A stretch of 64,000 nucleotides of DNA from Limnospira platensis (GTDB lineage: Bacteria > Cyanobacteriota > Cyanobacteriia > Cyanobacteriales > Microcoleaceae). The position numbers and the translations under genes were made by a program. Below are positions 54,774 to 63,765 of the stretch, one piece after another (position 1 is the stretch's first letter; the number at the start of each line of letters is the position of its first letter). The stretch lies in assembly GCF_046480435.1 (NCBI RefSeq), contig NZ_PKGC01000008.1. The stretch is one strand, 5' to 3'. Under the pieces are notes generated by a model. That model did not search any database. It was not told where the DNA came from and saw only the letters and a program-made list of their open reading frames with translations.

Positions 54774-56510
54774 ATGGGCGATCGCCAAAATCAATCTTTT
54801 TGGGATTCGGTAAACCAGAAAGTATCCGGTCTGCCTAAAAATTTGAGTCGACAAGCATCAGAGTTGGGTAAATCCATGAGCGATCAGGCTACAGAAACAG
54901 CTCGAAAAACAGCGACTGAGGTGGGGGATTCGATTACTCATCGTGCTTCCGAAGTGGGGAAAGTGGCACTGCATCAAGCCACCAAATCCGGCGCTTCTGT
55001 GGTTAAACACGCTCAAGGATGGGTGGAAAATATTTATCCAGAAGCCGAGGACGAAATCCCCACTAATCCCGAATATGACTGGAGTACAGATGAGCTTTAT
55101 CATATTTTTGTACCTGCTCAAATTGCTACCAATGGGGGGACTCAAATGGTGATGGTAAAAACAGGTAAAAGATATGAAGTTAAAATCCCAGCCCATAGCT
55201 CAGAGGGAGCTAATCTGCGTCTGAAAGGATGTGGATTGCAGGGGGAGGATGCCTTTTTGATTTTGCATACTTTCTGGAACCAGCTATCTGATAATATTGA
55301 CCGTAAAATTAATAACCTCATTGTCCAATCTCCTATTCATGACCGCAGTAAAATTAGATGTTTTCAAGCCTATAATCATCTGCAATCAGGCTCGGTTATC
55401 AAAGACCCGCCAGCCCTGAATTTGCTTGATTATCTGTTTATATCTTCCCCCTATTCAGAGTTAATGCAACGGTATCTTATTGCCAGTTATAACTCGCGAT
55501 TAATGGCTATTGAAAGATGTATGGAATTAGCCTTAAATGCCGGGGAATTAGAACTAACAGAACAACGATCTATCCGCAGCACTTATCAATATTTGCGTGC
55601 GGGGGAGATGATTACTGATTTAGACAGCCTCACTCGTCTGGATGCCATAATTTTACATTCCTCCCTCCCTAAGATGCTCAAACAATATTATCTGAGATGT
55701 AGTGCGATGGCTTGGGCAATGACTGTAGATGCCATAATTGTTAATAGTATTAATACCAGCCAGACGATTGCACAGGAAGAACGACCAGATTTTTTATCTA
55801 TATTTACCAAGTTTCGTCAGGGGAAAAATATTCGGAATCAGCCCCAATTTAAACGCTTTGAGGCTTGGATAGCACAAGCCGAAATTCCCCCAGTGTGTCA
55901 GGTGATTTTTTACCTATGGCGAGAAGGTAGCTTTCTGTTGAACAGTGAATTACTATCACAGGATTGGGAACAGTCCTGGAAAGCGATCGCTACTGCGAAA
56001 GCCTATATAAACGAGACACAACCTCAACCCTCGGTCAATTTACCCCCCATTGAAGTTTTACCTGGAACTCTAGCCGAGTCAGCCTATAACAGTGTCTCCC
56101 GTGGTGGTTTAGGTCTGTTGTCCGGAAGACCAATGCTAGAGGGGATAACAGGATTAATTGAAACAGCCGCCCAAGTAGCGATCGCCCAAGTAGCCTTACT
56201 TCCCGCTACCGAAAAAATGGCTTTAGGTATAGGCCATGATAGCGATCGCACCACCACAGCCACAGGTAAAAATTGGCAAGCCGTGGGTTCCTTTGGAGAC
56301 ACACCCAACCCTCGATCTAGTAAATTATCTGGCTTACCTGCCTATAGAGACATGATCACAGAACTCCAAGGCTTACAAGCCATAACTCAGCCGGGGGAGT
56401 GGCTGCCGGAAAGAGTGTTATCTTCTCAATTCAACGTCAGACAATTATTTACATATCAGAAAACTCGTCAGCAAACCATTAAAGCCTTGGAAACTCAGAT
56501 GTATGCCTAA
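54774..56510 (+). CDS. Unrecognised protein with helical N-terminus and DnaJ-C-like segment
   Basis: 578 residues, starting 62 bp after the pentapeptide/TPR gene. Residues 1-85 form an 11-residue-periodic amphipathic helix (Gln-Ala-Ser-Glu-Leu-Gly-Lys type), as in late-embryogenesis- or apolipoprotein-like proteins. Residues 107-155 (LYHIFVPAQIATNGGTQMVMV...YEVKIPAHSSEGANLRLKGCG) strongly recall the substrate-binding beta domain of DnaJ/Hsp40 C-termini. There is no J domain or zinc finger. The remaining ~400 residues are helical and unrecognised. A chaperone-like or membrane-associated role is possible only as inference. Confidence 0.65.
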   Translation: MGDRQNQSFWDSVNQKVSGLPKNLSRQASELGKSMSDQATETARKTATEVGDSITHRASEVGKVALHQATKSGASVVKHAQGWVENIYPEAEDEIPTNPEYDWSTDELYHIFVPAQIATNGGTQMVMVKTGKRYEVKIPAHSSEGANLRLKGCGLQGEDAFLILHTFWNQLSDNIDRKINNLIVQSPIHDRSKIRCFQAYNHLQSGSVIKDPPALNLLDYLFISSPYSELMQRYLIASYNSRLMAIERCMELALNAGELELTEQRSIRSTYQYLRAGEMITDLDSLTRLDAIILHSSLPKMLKQYYLRCSAMAWAMTVDAIIVNSINTSQTIAQEERPDFLSIFTKFRQGKNIRNQPQFKRFEAWIAQAEIPPVCQVIFYLWREGSFLLNSELLSQDWEQSWKAIATAKAYINETQPQPSVNLPPIEVLPGTLAESAYNSVSRGGLGLLSGRPMLEGITGLIETAAQVAIAQVALLPATEKMALGIGHDSDRTTTATGKNWQAVGSFGDTPNPRSSKLSGLPAYRDMITELQGLQAITQPGEWLPERVLSSQFNVRQLFTYQKTRQQTIKALETQMYA

Positions 56511-56756
56511 TCATACAGCCCCCTGCCATGCCACTGCTCAGTACAGGGATAAATACTTATCCCTTAAGCTATCCACTTGTCAACTACATATAATGTTAAA
56601 ATAAACAATCCCAAATAATCATTTAAGTAGTGGCGATTTGAGGATAGCTACAGCATTTGGTATTAACTTCCTAGTTGGTGAGGTGTTTTTTGTGAGTCAG
56701 CCTATCTCTAAAACCCATAGAGAATCTAAATCTCTAGTCTTTTATCTCCAGTTCCT

Positions 56757-57425
56757 ATGCCTTTGACACTTCTAGTCGTTGATGATGATTTGGGAACTCG
56801 CCTTTCGATTAGCGATTATCTGGAAATGTCAGGATATATGGTCATTTCTGCCACCAATGGTCAGGAAGCACTCGAATTGGTAGAAAAGCATCAACCGCAC
56901 CTGATAGTAACAGATATTGCCATGCCAGAAATGGATGGTTTTGAGCTAGTCAAGCGAGTTCGTTCCCAGCCTATTTTCCGCTTGTTGCCAGTGATTTTTT
57001 TAACCGCTCATACCAGTACGGAAGAGCGGATACGGGGCTATCAACTCGGATGTGATAATTATCTCCCTAAGCCTTTTGAATTGGAGGAGCTAGGTGTGGT
57101 GATTCGATCGCTTTTAGAGCGATCGCAACTAATTGAAGCCGAATGGAGGTCTCGGATTAATGAACCCCTATCAAACCATACCAGTTCCAGTCATAAACGC
57201 CATCATTTTCACAGTTTCTCAACCACTAACATTCATCTCACCGAACGAGAACAACAGGTTTTGAACTTACTTACAGAAGGATTATCCAATATCAAAATCG
57301 GAGATTCTCTGCATCTGAGTTCTCGCACTGTCGAAAAGTATGTTAGCAGTTTACTCCGCAAAACTGACAGCAGTAACCGCGCTGAACTGGTAAGGTTTGC
57401 CTTAGAAAATGACCTAATTAACTAA
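56757..57425 (+). CDS. NarL/LuxR-type response regulator
   Basis: 222 residues. A receiver domain with the acidic pocket D9-D10-D11, phospho-acceptor D53 (VTDIAMPEMDG), T83 and K105 is followed by a linker. A LuxR helix-turn-helix (about 160-220: LTEREQQVLNLLTEGLSNIKIGDSLHLSSRTVEKYVSSLL) comes next. All switch residues are present, so it should be phosphorylated by a histidine kinase encoded elsewhere. It resembles the cyanobacterial Ycf29-type regulators; the orthologue is not certain. Its end overlaps the convergent phosphatase gene by 8 bp. Confidence 0.9.
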   Translation: MPLTLLVVDDDLGTRLSISDYLEMSGYMVISATNGQEALELVEKHQPHLIVTDIAMPEMDGFELVKRVRSQPIFRLLPVIFLTAHTSTEERIRGYQLGCDNYLPKPFELEELGVVIRSLLERSQLIEAEWRSRINEPLSNHTSSSHKRHHFHSFSTTNIHLTEREQQVLNLLTEGLSNIKIGDSLHLSSRTVEKYVSSLLRKTDSSNRAELVRFALENDLIN

Positions 57426-57900
57426 CCGATGGTTGATTAACCACAAATTCTAGTAAGCCTTCACAGCCATCTAGTAGCAAATCAATCACCTGATTAAAAC
57501 CTTCCGGGCCGCCATAGTAAGGATCGGGAACTTCTTTGAGGTTATGATGCCGACAGAAATCGCACATTAGCTTAACCTTATCACCATATTTTTTCCCTCG
57601 ATCAAGATACAGAATTTGCTGATAATTGTCCCGATCCATCGCCAAAATTAGATCGAAATTCTCAAAATCGGAGGCGGTGAACTGACGAGCAGAACCCTTG
57701 AGGACAATGCCCCGTTTTTTCGCCGCCATAGTCATACGAGAATCAGGGACCGAACCAATATGATAGCTCGATGTCCCCGCCGAATCACAGACAATACGAT
57801 CGCCCAAATTAGCCTCTTCGATCAGATGATTCATAATATTCTCAGCTGAAGGCGAACGACAAATATTTCCCAGACAAACAAATAACAATCTATAGGACAT
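57418..57900 (-). CDS. Low-molecular-weight protein-tyrosine phosphatase
   Basis: A 160-residue cytoplasmic phosphatase. The active-site P-loop CLGNICRS starts at residue 9 (nucleophile C9, R15), and the general acid is D126 in VPDPYYGG. These enzymes dephosphorylate tyrosine on proteins such as exopolysaccharide-export kinases and light-harvesting proteins in Synechocystis. No partner kinase is adjacent. Length and motifs are complete. Confidence 0.94.
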   Translation of the reverse strand: MSYRLLFVCLGNICRSPSAENIMNHLIEEANLGDRIVCDSAGTSSYHIGSVPDSRMTMAAKKRGIVLKGSARQFTASDFENFDLILAMDRDNYQQILYLDRGKKYGDKVKLMCDFCRHHNLKEVPDPYYGGPEGFNQVIDLLLDGCEGLLEFVVNQPSVS

Positions 57901-57951
57901 AGTTGGAAAGACGATTTTTGACTATGGCACTAATGCCACAATTATATAATT

Positions 57952-58668
57952 TCACATAATTTCATTAGGATCAATTCCCAATTCCTGCAAACGAGCTGCG
58001 AGGCGATCGGCTCGTTGTCGTTCCCGTTCCGCTCTTTCCTCACCAGATAACAGTAAATTACCCTCACTATCCCACCAACGCAACCAAGGTAATTCCACGT
58101 TCTGATATATTCCCGACCAGATACCTAACTCTACTCCCATTTCGGGAATTGGGTAATGATTGCGGTTATTTGGGGTTAGCAACTCATAGAAACTACCCTC
58201 TAAACGATACACTTCTACCTGAGATTTTTCGACTTCATAGATAGCATAATATGGCGCTCTAATTACCGTTTCATAAATCCAAAACTTGCCTTTCCAATCG
58301 GTTTTATCTCGTTCTTCTGAACCATCCCCAGATACAAATTCGATGATAATTTTCGGAGGGATTAATTCTTGCCACAACACATAAGACCGTCGCAGCTTAC
58401 CATTGAGGGTAGGAGGAACATTCGCCACATAAAACCAGTCCGGTGCTTCCGCTCCTTTCTGGGGTGGGTCAGTCATGCGCCAGTAAATCCCACTATCTTG
58501 ACCAATGCAATATTGTCCGTCTGGATGTATTTGATTAAGAACCGGACGAATAGAATCAGTTAATAGGATACTTTGGGGGTGTTCTTGAAAGTTTTTCACA
58601 AAGGTTCCGTCTTCACAGGGAAGTTGGGTATGATCCGGTAGAGTCGTTAAGGATTTAGTGATAGTCAT
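57952..58668 (-). CDS. Uma2-family (DUF820) putative nuclease
   Basis: 238 residues of a family very abundant in cyanobacteria, with a PD-(D/E)xK-like core: EAPDWFYVANVPP (Asp) and PPKIIIEFVSGDGSEERDKTDWKGKFWIYE (Glu and Lys). The C-terminus is a short charged coiled coil ending LGIDPNE, as in many paralogues. Nuclease activity is predicted from the fold, but the biological role of the family is not established. It is a single gene, 50 bp from the phosphatase start. Confidence 0.88.
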   Translation of the reverse strand: MTITKSLTTLPDHTQLPCEDGTFVKNFQEHPQSILLTDSIRPVLNQIHPDGQYCIGQDSGIYWRMTDPPQKGAEAPDWFYVANVPPTLNGKLRRSYVLWQELIPPKIIIEFVSGDGSEERDKTDWKGKFWIYETVIRAPYYAIYEVEKSQVEVYRLEGSFYELLTPNNRNHYPIPEMGVELGIWSGIYQNVELPWLRWWDSEGNLLLSGEERAERERQRADRLAARLQELGIDPNEIM

Positions 58669-58788
58669 ATAAATAGAGAACCCATAGTTCTGAGTTAACT
58701 ATAGCATATCTGATAAGGCGATCGCCCCTTGGCTTCTGTTCTGCACTTCAGGGGAGCGACAGATATTTTTGCCAGTGAATTAGCAATT

Positions 58789-58823
58789 AATAAACCCGCC
58801 GTACTATCGAATGCGGGTTTATT
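58789..58823 (-). terminator. Hairpin after the M23 peptidase gene
   Basis: AATAAACCCGC (58789-58799) and GCGGGTTTATT (58813-58823) form an 11-bp perfect stem about 33 nt after the M23 stop on the minus strand. On the plus strand it is followed by a T-run, so it may work in both directions. Confidence 0.7.
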
Positions 58824-58855
58824 ATCAGTTTTTTTTGTGGCGCAAAACTTATGGC

Positions 58856-60454
58856 TTATTGTTGTGCTTTCTCGATATTTTCTTGAAAGCCAAAGTTGAT
58901 GGTAGGTGGTTCCAAATTAGGAACAATGATATCCATACCGGGAGGCAGGGGAGGCAGTTGAGGCAAACCAGTTTCCCAGTTCTTAGTTTGGTTAGGTAGG
59001 GCAGCAATAAACTCCTCTGCTGGTACCTCAGCCACCCGTAGAGTATTGATCAGTTGGGCGAGGGCAAATTCTATCTGTAATTGTGGATCGAGAGCTACCC
59101 AGCCTTCATTAGTCAGCTTCCGTAACTCAAAATGCAGGTGAGGTCCTGTAGACATTCCTGTACTTCCTACCCGTCCAATTACCTCCCCTTGTTCGACAAA
59201 TTCTCCGGGTTTAACAAACAATTCTGAGAGGTGAGCATAAAGGGTTTCTTGGGATTTTTTCGGGTGGTTAAGAACCACAGTTAAACCATATCCCCCTAAC
59301 CAGTCAGCCAGGGTAACTTCCCCTGAATAAGATGCCACGACAGGAGTTCCCGTATCTGCTCCGAAATCAATACCTGTATGGAAGCTGCCAGTTCCCAAAA
59401 TTGGGTGTTGTCGCCAACCAAATAATGAGGTAATTGGGGCGGGAATACTGAGGGGGAAAAGCAGGTGAGTATCTGAATTTCCGGGAACTCTGGGGGGTCG
59501 CATGGTGCGGTTATAGTAACTCATACCTGAATTACTCATGGCACTCATGCTGATCGGTCCCACTTGTACGGGACTTAATCCGGCGACAGGGACTTGATAG
59601 GAATAGTCTGGAGAGCCACCATAACTGGCGGCGACGTTTGTAGTTCCCCAGCCTCTGCTGTTGGCTGACTGAGTTCTTCCTGTTGCTTGTTGACCATAAG
59701 AATAGGAAGGCTGACGGTGCTGAGTAACTGTTTTGCGTCCCCCGGTGGGATATCCTGTAGCATAAGTAGACTGACTAGGAATTTCAGCAATAGGTGCGGG
59801 TGGGGGAACACACAATCTATCAACAGCTTGACCGACTCCAACGGCTGTTTCACAACCTGTCTGGCGCTCGGAAAAGATGACGGTTGAAGGCGCTTCATAA
59901 CCACCGCCTGTAGCCCCAATACTGTAATCTGTAGGGTCGATAAAGTTATGATCGGGGTTATTAAATGGTGTTCCCTGAGCTGTGGATGCAGACGGAGGAG
60001 AAATATGCTGAGTTGACGGTGGCGATGCTGTTTGATGCTTTTCTGGCAGATAAATGGGCTGTTCTGGTGGGGCGATGTAACCACCTGATCTTTCTATGGG
60101 TGGCTCATAATAGGGTTCTGGTTCGTAATAGGGTTCTGGCGCTATATAAGATTCCTGAACTGGTGGCGCGTAATAGGGTTCTGGCTCATAATAGGGTTCT
60201 GGCGCTATATAAGATTCCTGAACTGGCGGCGCGTAATAGGGTTCTGGTTCAGGGGTGTAGGTGTTGTAGGATTCTAGGGGTTCGTTATCAAAGGGGATAG
60301 AAAATTCTTCATAGGCGATCGCACGATTTACCAACAATCCTACCCCACTCAAACAGCTTAATCCCAAAGCCAGGGAGCGCCAGGACAATCTACTATTATG
60401 GGGAATAGGCTGGGTAGATTTTAAATTAGATTTAGAGTAACTGGATTCTGTCAT
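58856..60454 (-). CDS. M23 (LytM-like) peptidase with Pro/Tyr repeat linker
   Basis: 532 residues from ATG 60454; an in-frame GTG at 60466 would add 4. A hydrophobic N-terminal segment (about 22-48) anchors or exports it. A Pro-Glu-Tyr repeat follows, then a low-complexity linker. The peptidase domain (about 345-460) shows FHTGIDFGADTGTPVVAS (first metal His and Asp) and GPHLHFEL (H-x-H). The metal residues are complete, so a zinc endopeptidase cutting peptidoglycan cross-links, or a division-type activator, is expected. The last ~75 residues are a Pro-rich tail. Confidence 0.9.
   Translation of the reverse strand: MTESSYSKSNLKSTQPIPHNSRLSWRSLALGLSCLSGVGLLVNRAIAYEEFSIPFDNEPLESYNTYTPEPEPYYAPPVQESYIAPEPYYEPEPYYAPPVQESYIAPEPYYEPEPYYEPPIERSGGYIAPPEQPIYLPEKHQTASPPSTQHISPPSASTAQGTPFNNPDHNFIDPTDYSIGATGGGYEAPSTVIFSERQTGCETAVGVGQAVDRLCVPPPAPIAEIPSQSTYATGYPTGGRKTVTQHRQPSYSYGQQATGRTQSANSRGWGTTNVAASYGGSPDYSYQVPVAGLSPVQVGPISMSAMSNSGMSYYNRTMRPPRVPGNSDTHLLFPLSIPAPITSLFGWRQHPILGTGSFHTGIDFGADTGTPVVASYSGEVTLADWLGGYGLTVVLNHPKKSQETLYAHLSELFVKPGEFVEQGEVIGRVGSTGMSTGPHLHFELRKLTNEGWVALDPQLQIEFALAQLINTLRVAEVPAEEFIAALPNQTKNWETGLPQLPPLPPGMDIIVPNLEPPTINFGFQENIEKAQQ
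60110..60250 (-). repeat. Direct repeats encoding Pro-Glu-Tyr-Tyr units in the M23 gene
   Basis: Near-identical units of about 63 bp follow each other and encode alternating EPYYAPPVQESYIAP and EPYYEP peptides. The repeated DNA spans most of the linker between the membrane segment and the peptidase domain. It is a likely site of copy-number variation and probably a wall-spanning spacer. Confidence 0.7.
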
Positions 60455-60666
60455 TTCCTCACACAACCAGATGATAAATTGGGCAATTTTAGAATTGAGT
60501 TCTTTAGGGTGTAACCGAGTTTCATTGTACCGGGCGAGAGACCAATTTCTGAGGATAATGTTCCAGGGCGATACTACTGCGTAGTTGCTCCGCGAAAGGG
60601 TTGCAGTTCAACCCAGAGTTAGCCATAAGCCGTCAGATCACACTCCAAGAATTTCCGTGATCACAA

Positions 60667-61374
60667 CTACTGATGCACCTTTAGCAGTTCCATATAGGAT
60701 GACATCAGACTCTCACCTCCCTTCTGTGCATAGTGCATTAGTCCTAACTCGATACCCCAGATCACAATAGCTGCCAACATTTCTATAGAGTTTACCCCAG
60801 CAGTGGTGGGATGTGCATTTAAAAATTCGTGCAGATTAATACCAGTGGGGGGTACAGAGTTACTCCAATTCAGGCCGACTCCAATCACGGCTTGGCTGAT
60901 CTCTCCGTTGTGGACTTTAGTTTCTGTTAGGATACCACCCAATTTGCGTTTGTTCAGCAGCAAATCATTTGGCCATTTCAGCTTTACGGGAACACCGCGA
61001 TCGCGTAAAACTGTAGCAATACCCCAAGCGCTACATTGAGTTAACCAGGCCATATAGTTATGCTCTGGGGTAGCAGTATCTGTGATACTCTCATGGAGAG
61101 TGAGGGCATAAGACAGGTATAATCCCCCCAATTCTGACTGCCACTCACGCCCCCATTGTCCTCGTCCTGCTGTTTGTTGGAGAGCGATCACTGTAGTTCT
61201 AGGGGTAGCTAGACCAGTGGTGATCAACTCCCACAGGGTTTCATTTGTAGAACCGAGCCTATCAAATATCAAGATAGACGGAGAAGCATCAACGTAGGAG
61301 ACCGGGTTAGATAAAACAGCTACGACATTTTCTTGTAAAGCCTGTAAAGCACCCAGTATGCGATCGCAATCCAT
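60667..61374 (-). CDS. birA: Biotin--[acetyl-CoA-carboxylase] ligase
   Basis: 235 residues, catalytic domain only, without the N-terminal DNA-binding domain of E. coli BirA. The biotinoyl-AMP loop GRGQWGREW and the segment KLKWPNDLLLNKRKLGGILTE are present, together with a short C-terminal domain (about 190-235). It attaches biotin to the carboxyl-carrier protein of acetyl-CoA carboxylase. Without the repressor domain it cannot act as a transcription regulator. It is divergent from pgeF with 82 bp between. Confidence 0.93.
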   Translation of the reverse strand: MDCDRILGALQALQENVVAVLSNPVSYVDASPSILIFDRLGSTNETLWELITTGLATPRTTVIALQQTAGRGQWGREWQSELGGLYLSYALTLHESITDTATPEHNYMAWLTQCSAWGIATVLRDRGVPVKLKWPNDLLLNKRKLGGILTETKVHNGEISQAVIGVGLNWSNSVPPTGINLHEFLNAHPTTAGVNSIEMLAAIVIWGIELGLMHYAQKGGESLMSSYMELLKVHQ

Positions 61375-61456
61375 TTAATCCAATATCCCGCTAAGTTTAA
61401 TAATTATCGCGCTTTCCCGGTTAAGCTGTTCCCTGAAATCTCTTTTCACTGACACA

Positions 61457-62254
61457 ATGCACATTTGGACTTGGCATCAGTGGCAACAACTGCCCTATTT
61501 AACCTGTAGTATCCTAGAAAACTGGCAACATGGTTTTTTTTCCAGACGGTTTAGCCCCCGTTCTCCCGTTGATTTAGTGCAGGTTCTCGAACCCGCCGCC
61601 CAGGTATACCGCCTCAAACAGGTTCATGGCAACCAAGTTTTGAAAACTACTCAGGTTTCCCCCATTCCCAAAACTGAAACCAATAGCGAGGAAATATCCT
61701 TGTCGGAAGCTGATGGCTTACTAACCAATAAAGGCTGTCAATCAGTATGGGTAGCCAGTGCTGACTGTGTTCCTGTGCTTATCGGTGACGTGGTAACCGG
61801 GCGAGTAGCTGCCATTCATGCTGGGTGGCGCGGTACATCTTTGAAAATTCTACCAGAAGCGATCGCCCAATTTAAACAGCAAGGCAGCCAGATGGCTAAT
61901 TTACGAGTCGCAATGGGTCCAGCTATTTCCGGGGGATGCTATCAAGTCTCAGAGGATGTAGCAGTTAAACTAGCTGCCACCTTACAAATAATGGATATAG
62001 CCAGCAGTATCTCCCAAATTTTAGAACCCTTATTCCACCTACCAGACCCACCCCTATTGTCTGACCCGGAACCCGATCGCCTACGGGTCGATATTCGCCG
62101 TTTTAACGCTTTGCAACTCGAAGCCGTAGGTTTAGACCCTCAGCAAATAGCTATCTGCTCTGAGTGTACCTATAGCCAGCCTGAGCTATTATTTTCCTAT
62201 AGGCGCGATCGGCTGAAATTGGTTCAATGGTCTGGAATAGTTAGTTTTTCCTAA
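61457..62254 (+). CDS. pgeF: PgeF/YfiH-LACC1 family protein
   Basis: 265 residues with the zinc triad H57 (VHGNQV), C104 (SADCVPVL) and H121 (HAGWRGT), plus GPAISGGCYQVS. In E. coli the family member (PgeF) removes wrongly incorporated L-Ser from UDP-MurNAc precursors; related proteins are purine-nucleoside enzymes, formerly called polyphenol oxidases. The length is family-typical. Function in cyanobacteria is inferred from the family. Confidence 0.88.
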   Translation: MHIWTWHQWQQLPYLTCSILENWQHGFFSRRFSPRSPVDLVQVLEPAAQVYRLKQVHGNQVLKTTQVSPIPKTETNSEEISLSEADGLLTNKGCQSVWVASADCVPVLIGDVVTGRVAAIHAGWRGTSLKILPEAIAQFKQQGSQMANLRVAMGPAISGGCYQVSEDVAVKLAATLQIMDIASSISQILEPLFHLPDPPLLSDPEPDRLRVDIRRFNALQLEAVGLDPQQIAICSECTYSQPELLFSYRRDRLKLVQWSGIVSFS

Positions 62255-62343
62255 TCTTGTTGCCCATAAACCAAACCACCCCAGCCACACAATTAAATAG
62301 AAGATTGTGTTAGAATCAACCCATCATCTGATCATCTCATCTC

Positions 62344-62503
62344 TAGGAGTTTTTATCGACTCATCACAACCGCAAGGCTGGCGGGGATAGTCTGGGTCCA
62401 GACCAGAAGACCAAAAACTCCTTGATAGTGGAGGTGGATGCGATGAAACAGTAAACCTAAATCGTCAGGTTTGGGAATCCCCGTCCGTTTGACGGCGGGT
62501 CCA
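62344..62503 (+). other. Structured intergenic element, possible IS200/IS605 relic or small RNA
   Basis: AGGAGTTTTT (62345-62354) is a perfect 10-bp complement of AAAAACTCCT (62413-62422). Between them CCGC/GCGG and GTCTGG/CCAGAC can form inner hairpins, giving a three-way-junction shape. Further on AACCT/AGGTT and CCGTC/GACGG (62482-62496) form two more hairpins, the last resembling IS200/IS605 right ends. No reading frame is present. It could be a tnpB-less remnant element or a non-coding RNA, and it lies just upstream of the CPP1-like gene. Confidence 0.4.
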
Positions 62504-62539
62504 ATGTCAATTGATTAGACTCCAGTTAAATTAAATGCG

Positions 62540-63148
62540 ATGAGCCAGCAAAGTCCTTATGAACAGCTTGGGGTTACGATTGACGCATCCTTTGATGAAA
62601 TTCAGGATGCCCGCGATCGCCTGAGAGAACAGCACACCGGTGAGCGCCAAGTGATAGAATCTATTGAAGCCGCTTATGATGCCATCCTGATGGATCGCCT
62701 CAGAATGCGCCAAGAGGGTAAAATCAAAGTCCCTGAGCGGATTCGCTTTCCTGAACGCATCGCGGGGCCACCAGCTAAGGAAATTCAACCCCAGACCAGT
62801 CCTAAAGTCTCCTGGTTAACTGGAATGCTCGATGCGCCGAGTCGTTCGGAGTTGATGTGGCCGTCATTGATTTACCTGGGTTTGGGAGTTGTCAGCCTGT
62901 ATCCAGCTATTGAGATCTCCCTGCTACAACTTCCCCTCGCCTTGGGGGTGGCTACCTCCCTGTATTTTCTCAATCGCAAAGAGAACAAATTTGGTCGTTC
63001 GGTTTTGTTGACCGTGGGGGGGTTAATTCTAGGATTAATCTTGGGAAGTTTACTGAGTCCCATGGCGGGAGCTACCCTATCAGTTGAACGGTTCATTACC
63101 TTAGTCACCCTGATAGTTTTGTGGTTGGTTAGTAGCTTTCTCCGGTAA
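62540..63148 (+). CDS. CPP1-like (DUF3353) membrane protein
   Basis: 202 residues. A J-domain-like start (PYEQLGVTIDASFDEIQDARDRLREQH) lacks the HPD motif. A basic linker (VPERIRFPERIAGP) and four hydrophobic segments (about 105-200) follow. The plant homologue CPP1 is a chaperone-like protein stabilising protochlorophyllide oxidoreductase in plastid membranes; the cyanobacterial form is thought to be similar. The function here is inferred. Confidence 0.85.
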   Translation: MSQQSPYEQLGVTIDASFDEIQDARDRLREQHTGERQVIESIEAAYDAILMDRLRMRQEGKIKVPERIRFPERIAGPPAKEIQPQTSPKVSWLTGMLDAPSRSELMWPSLIYLGLGVVSLYPAIEISLLQLPLALGVATSLYFLNRKENKFGRSVLLTVGGLILGLILGSLLSPMAGATLSVERFITLVTLIVLWLVSSFLR

Positions 63149-63210
63149 GGGTACAGTAAGCAAGGCAAGCCTAGATATAGCCTGATTTTTCAGGTTTTAC
63201 TGGACATTAG

Positions 63211-63765
63211 ATGATCATGGCTTTACATCAGCAATATCCCTGGATAACCAGGGTATATTTTTTGTGCTTCTGTTTATTTACTATTACCGGATGGGGTGAA
63301 ATAGGGCGATCGCAAACTTTACCCAATAATGTAGAATTTAATAAAACCGCCAAACCCTGCTTTCCTCAACGGACTACCTTACCACCACCACCCCTATCTC
63401 AAACAGAACTGAGTGTTCCCAGTCTTTGGTTAGCTGAAAAACGCTACGGCGGCGAAACACTCAATCAGTGGTTTATAGGAGAGGATTCTACCCCGATTCT
63501 ACCAAATGTATATCTTGACAAGTCTATCACTTTAGTGGTTAACCGTTTCCAGTGGAACCAGAAACGCTATCTCGATCAGTTTATATTTATCCATCATTTT
63601 GCCGAATTTACCCGCAGCTATGGATATAATTTGCGGGTGTGTAACGATTTAGGTAATTTAGTCGGATATTACATCTGTGATTTCCAGGTCTGTCCCCTAA
63701 ACTGCCAAATTCACCTAGAATCTAGAGGGTGGCGTATTCAGGATTTTAGAGTATTTACTGACTAA
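63211..63765 (+). CDS. Exported cyanobacterial hypothetical protein
   Basis: 184 residues. A hydrophobic signal sequence (about 14-32) is followed by a soluble ~150-residue domain with four late cysteines (RVCNDLG...GYYICDFQVCPLNC), so disulfides are possible. Conserved-looking patches include LWLAEKRYGGETLNQWF and RFQWNQKRYLDQFIFIHHF. No family function is recognised. ATG 63217 is an alternative start. Its stop codon overlaps the end of the convergent pentapeptide gene. Confidence 0.7.
   Translation: MIMALHQQYPWITRVYFLCFCLFTITGWGEIGRSQTLPNNVEFNKTAKPCFPQRTTLPPPPLSQTELSVPSLWLAEKRYGGETLNQWFIGEDSTPILPNVYLDKSITLVVNRFQWNQKRYLDQFIFIHHFAEFTRSYGYNLRVCNDLGNLVGYYICDFQVCPLNCQIHLESRGWRIQDFRVFTD

Noticed and set aside
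59575..60084. 169-codon minus-strand frame within the M23 gene region
   Set aside because: Same strand but a different frame from the M23 peptidase gene, whose metal-binding motifs, signal segment and repeats are clear.
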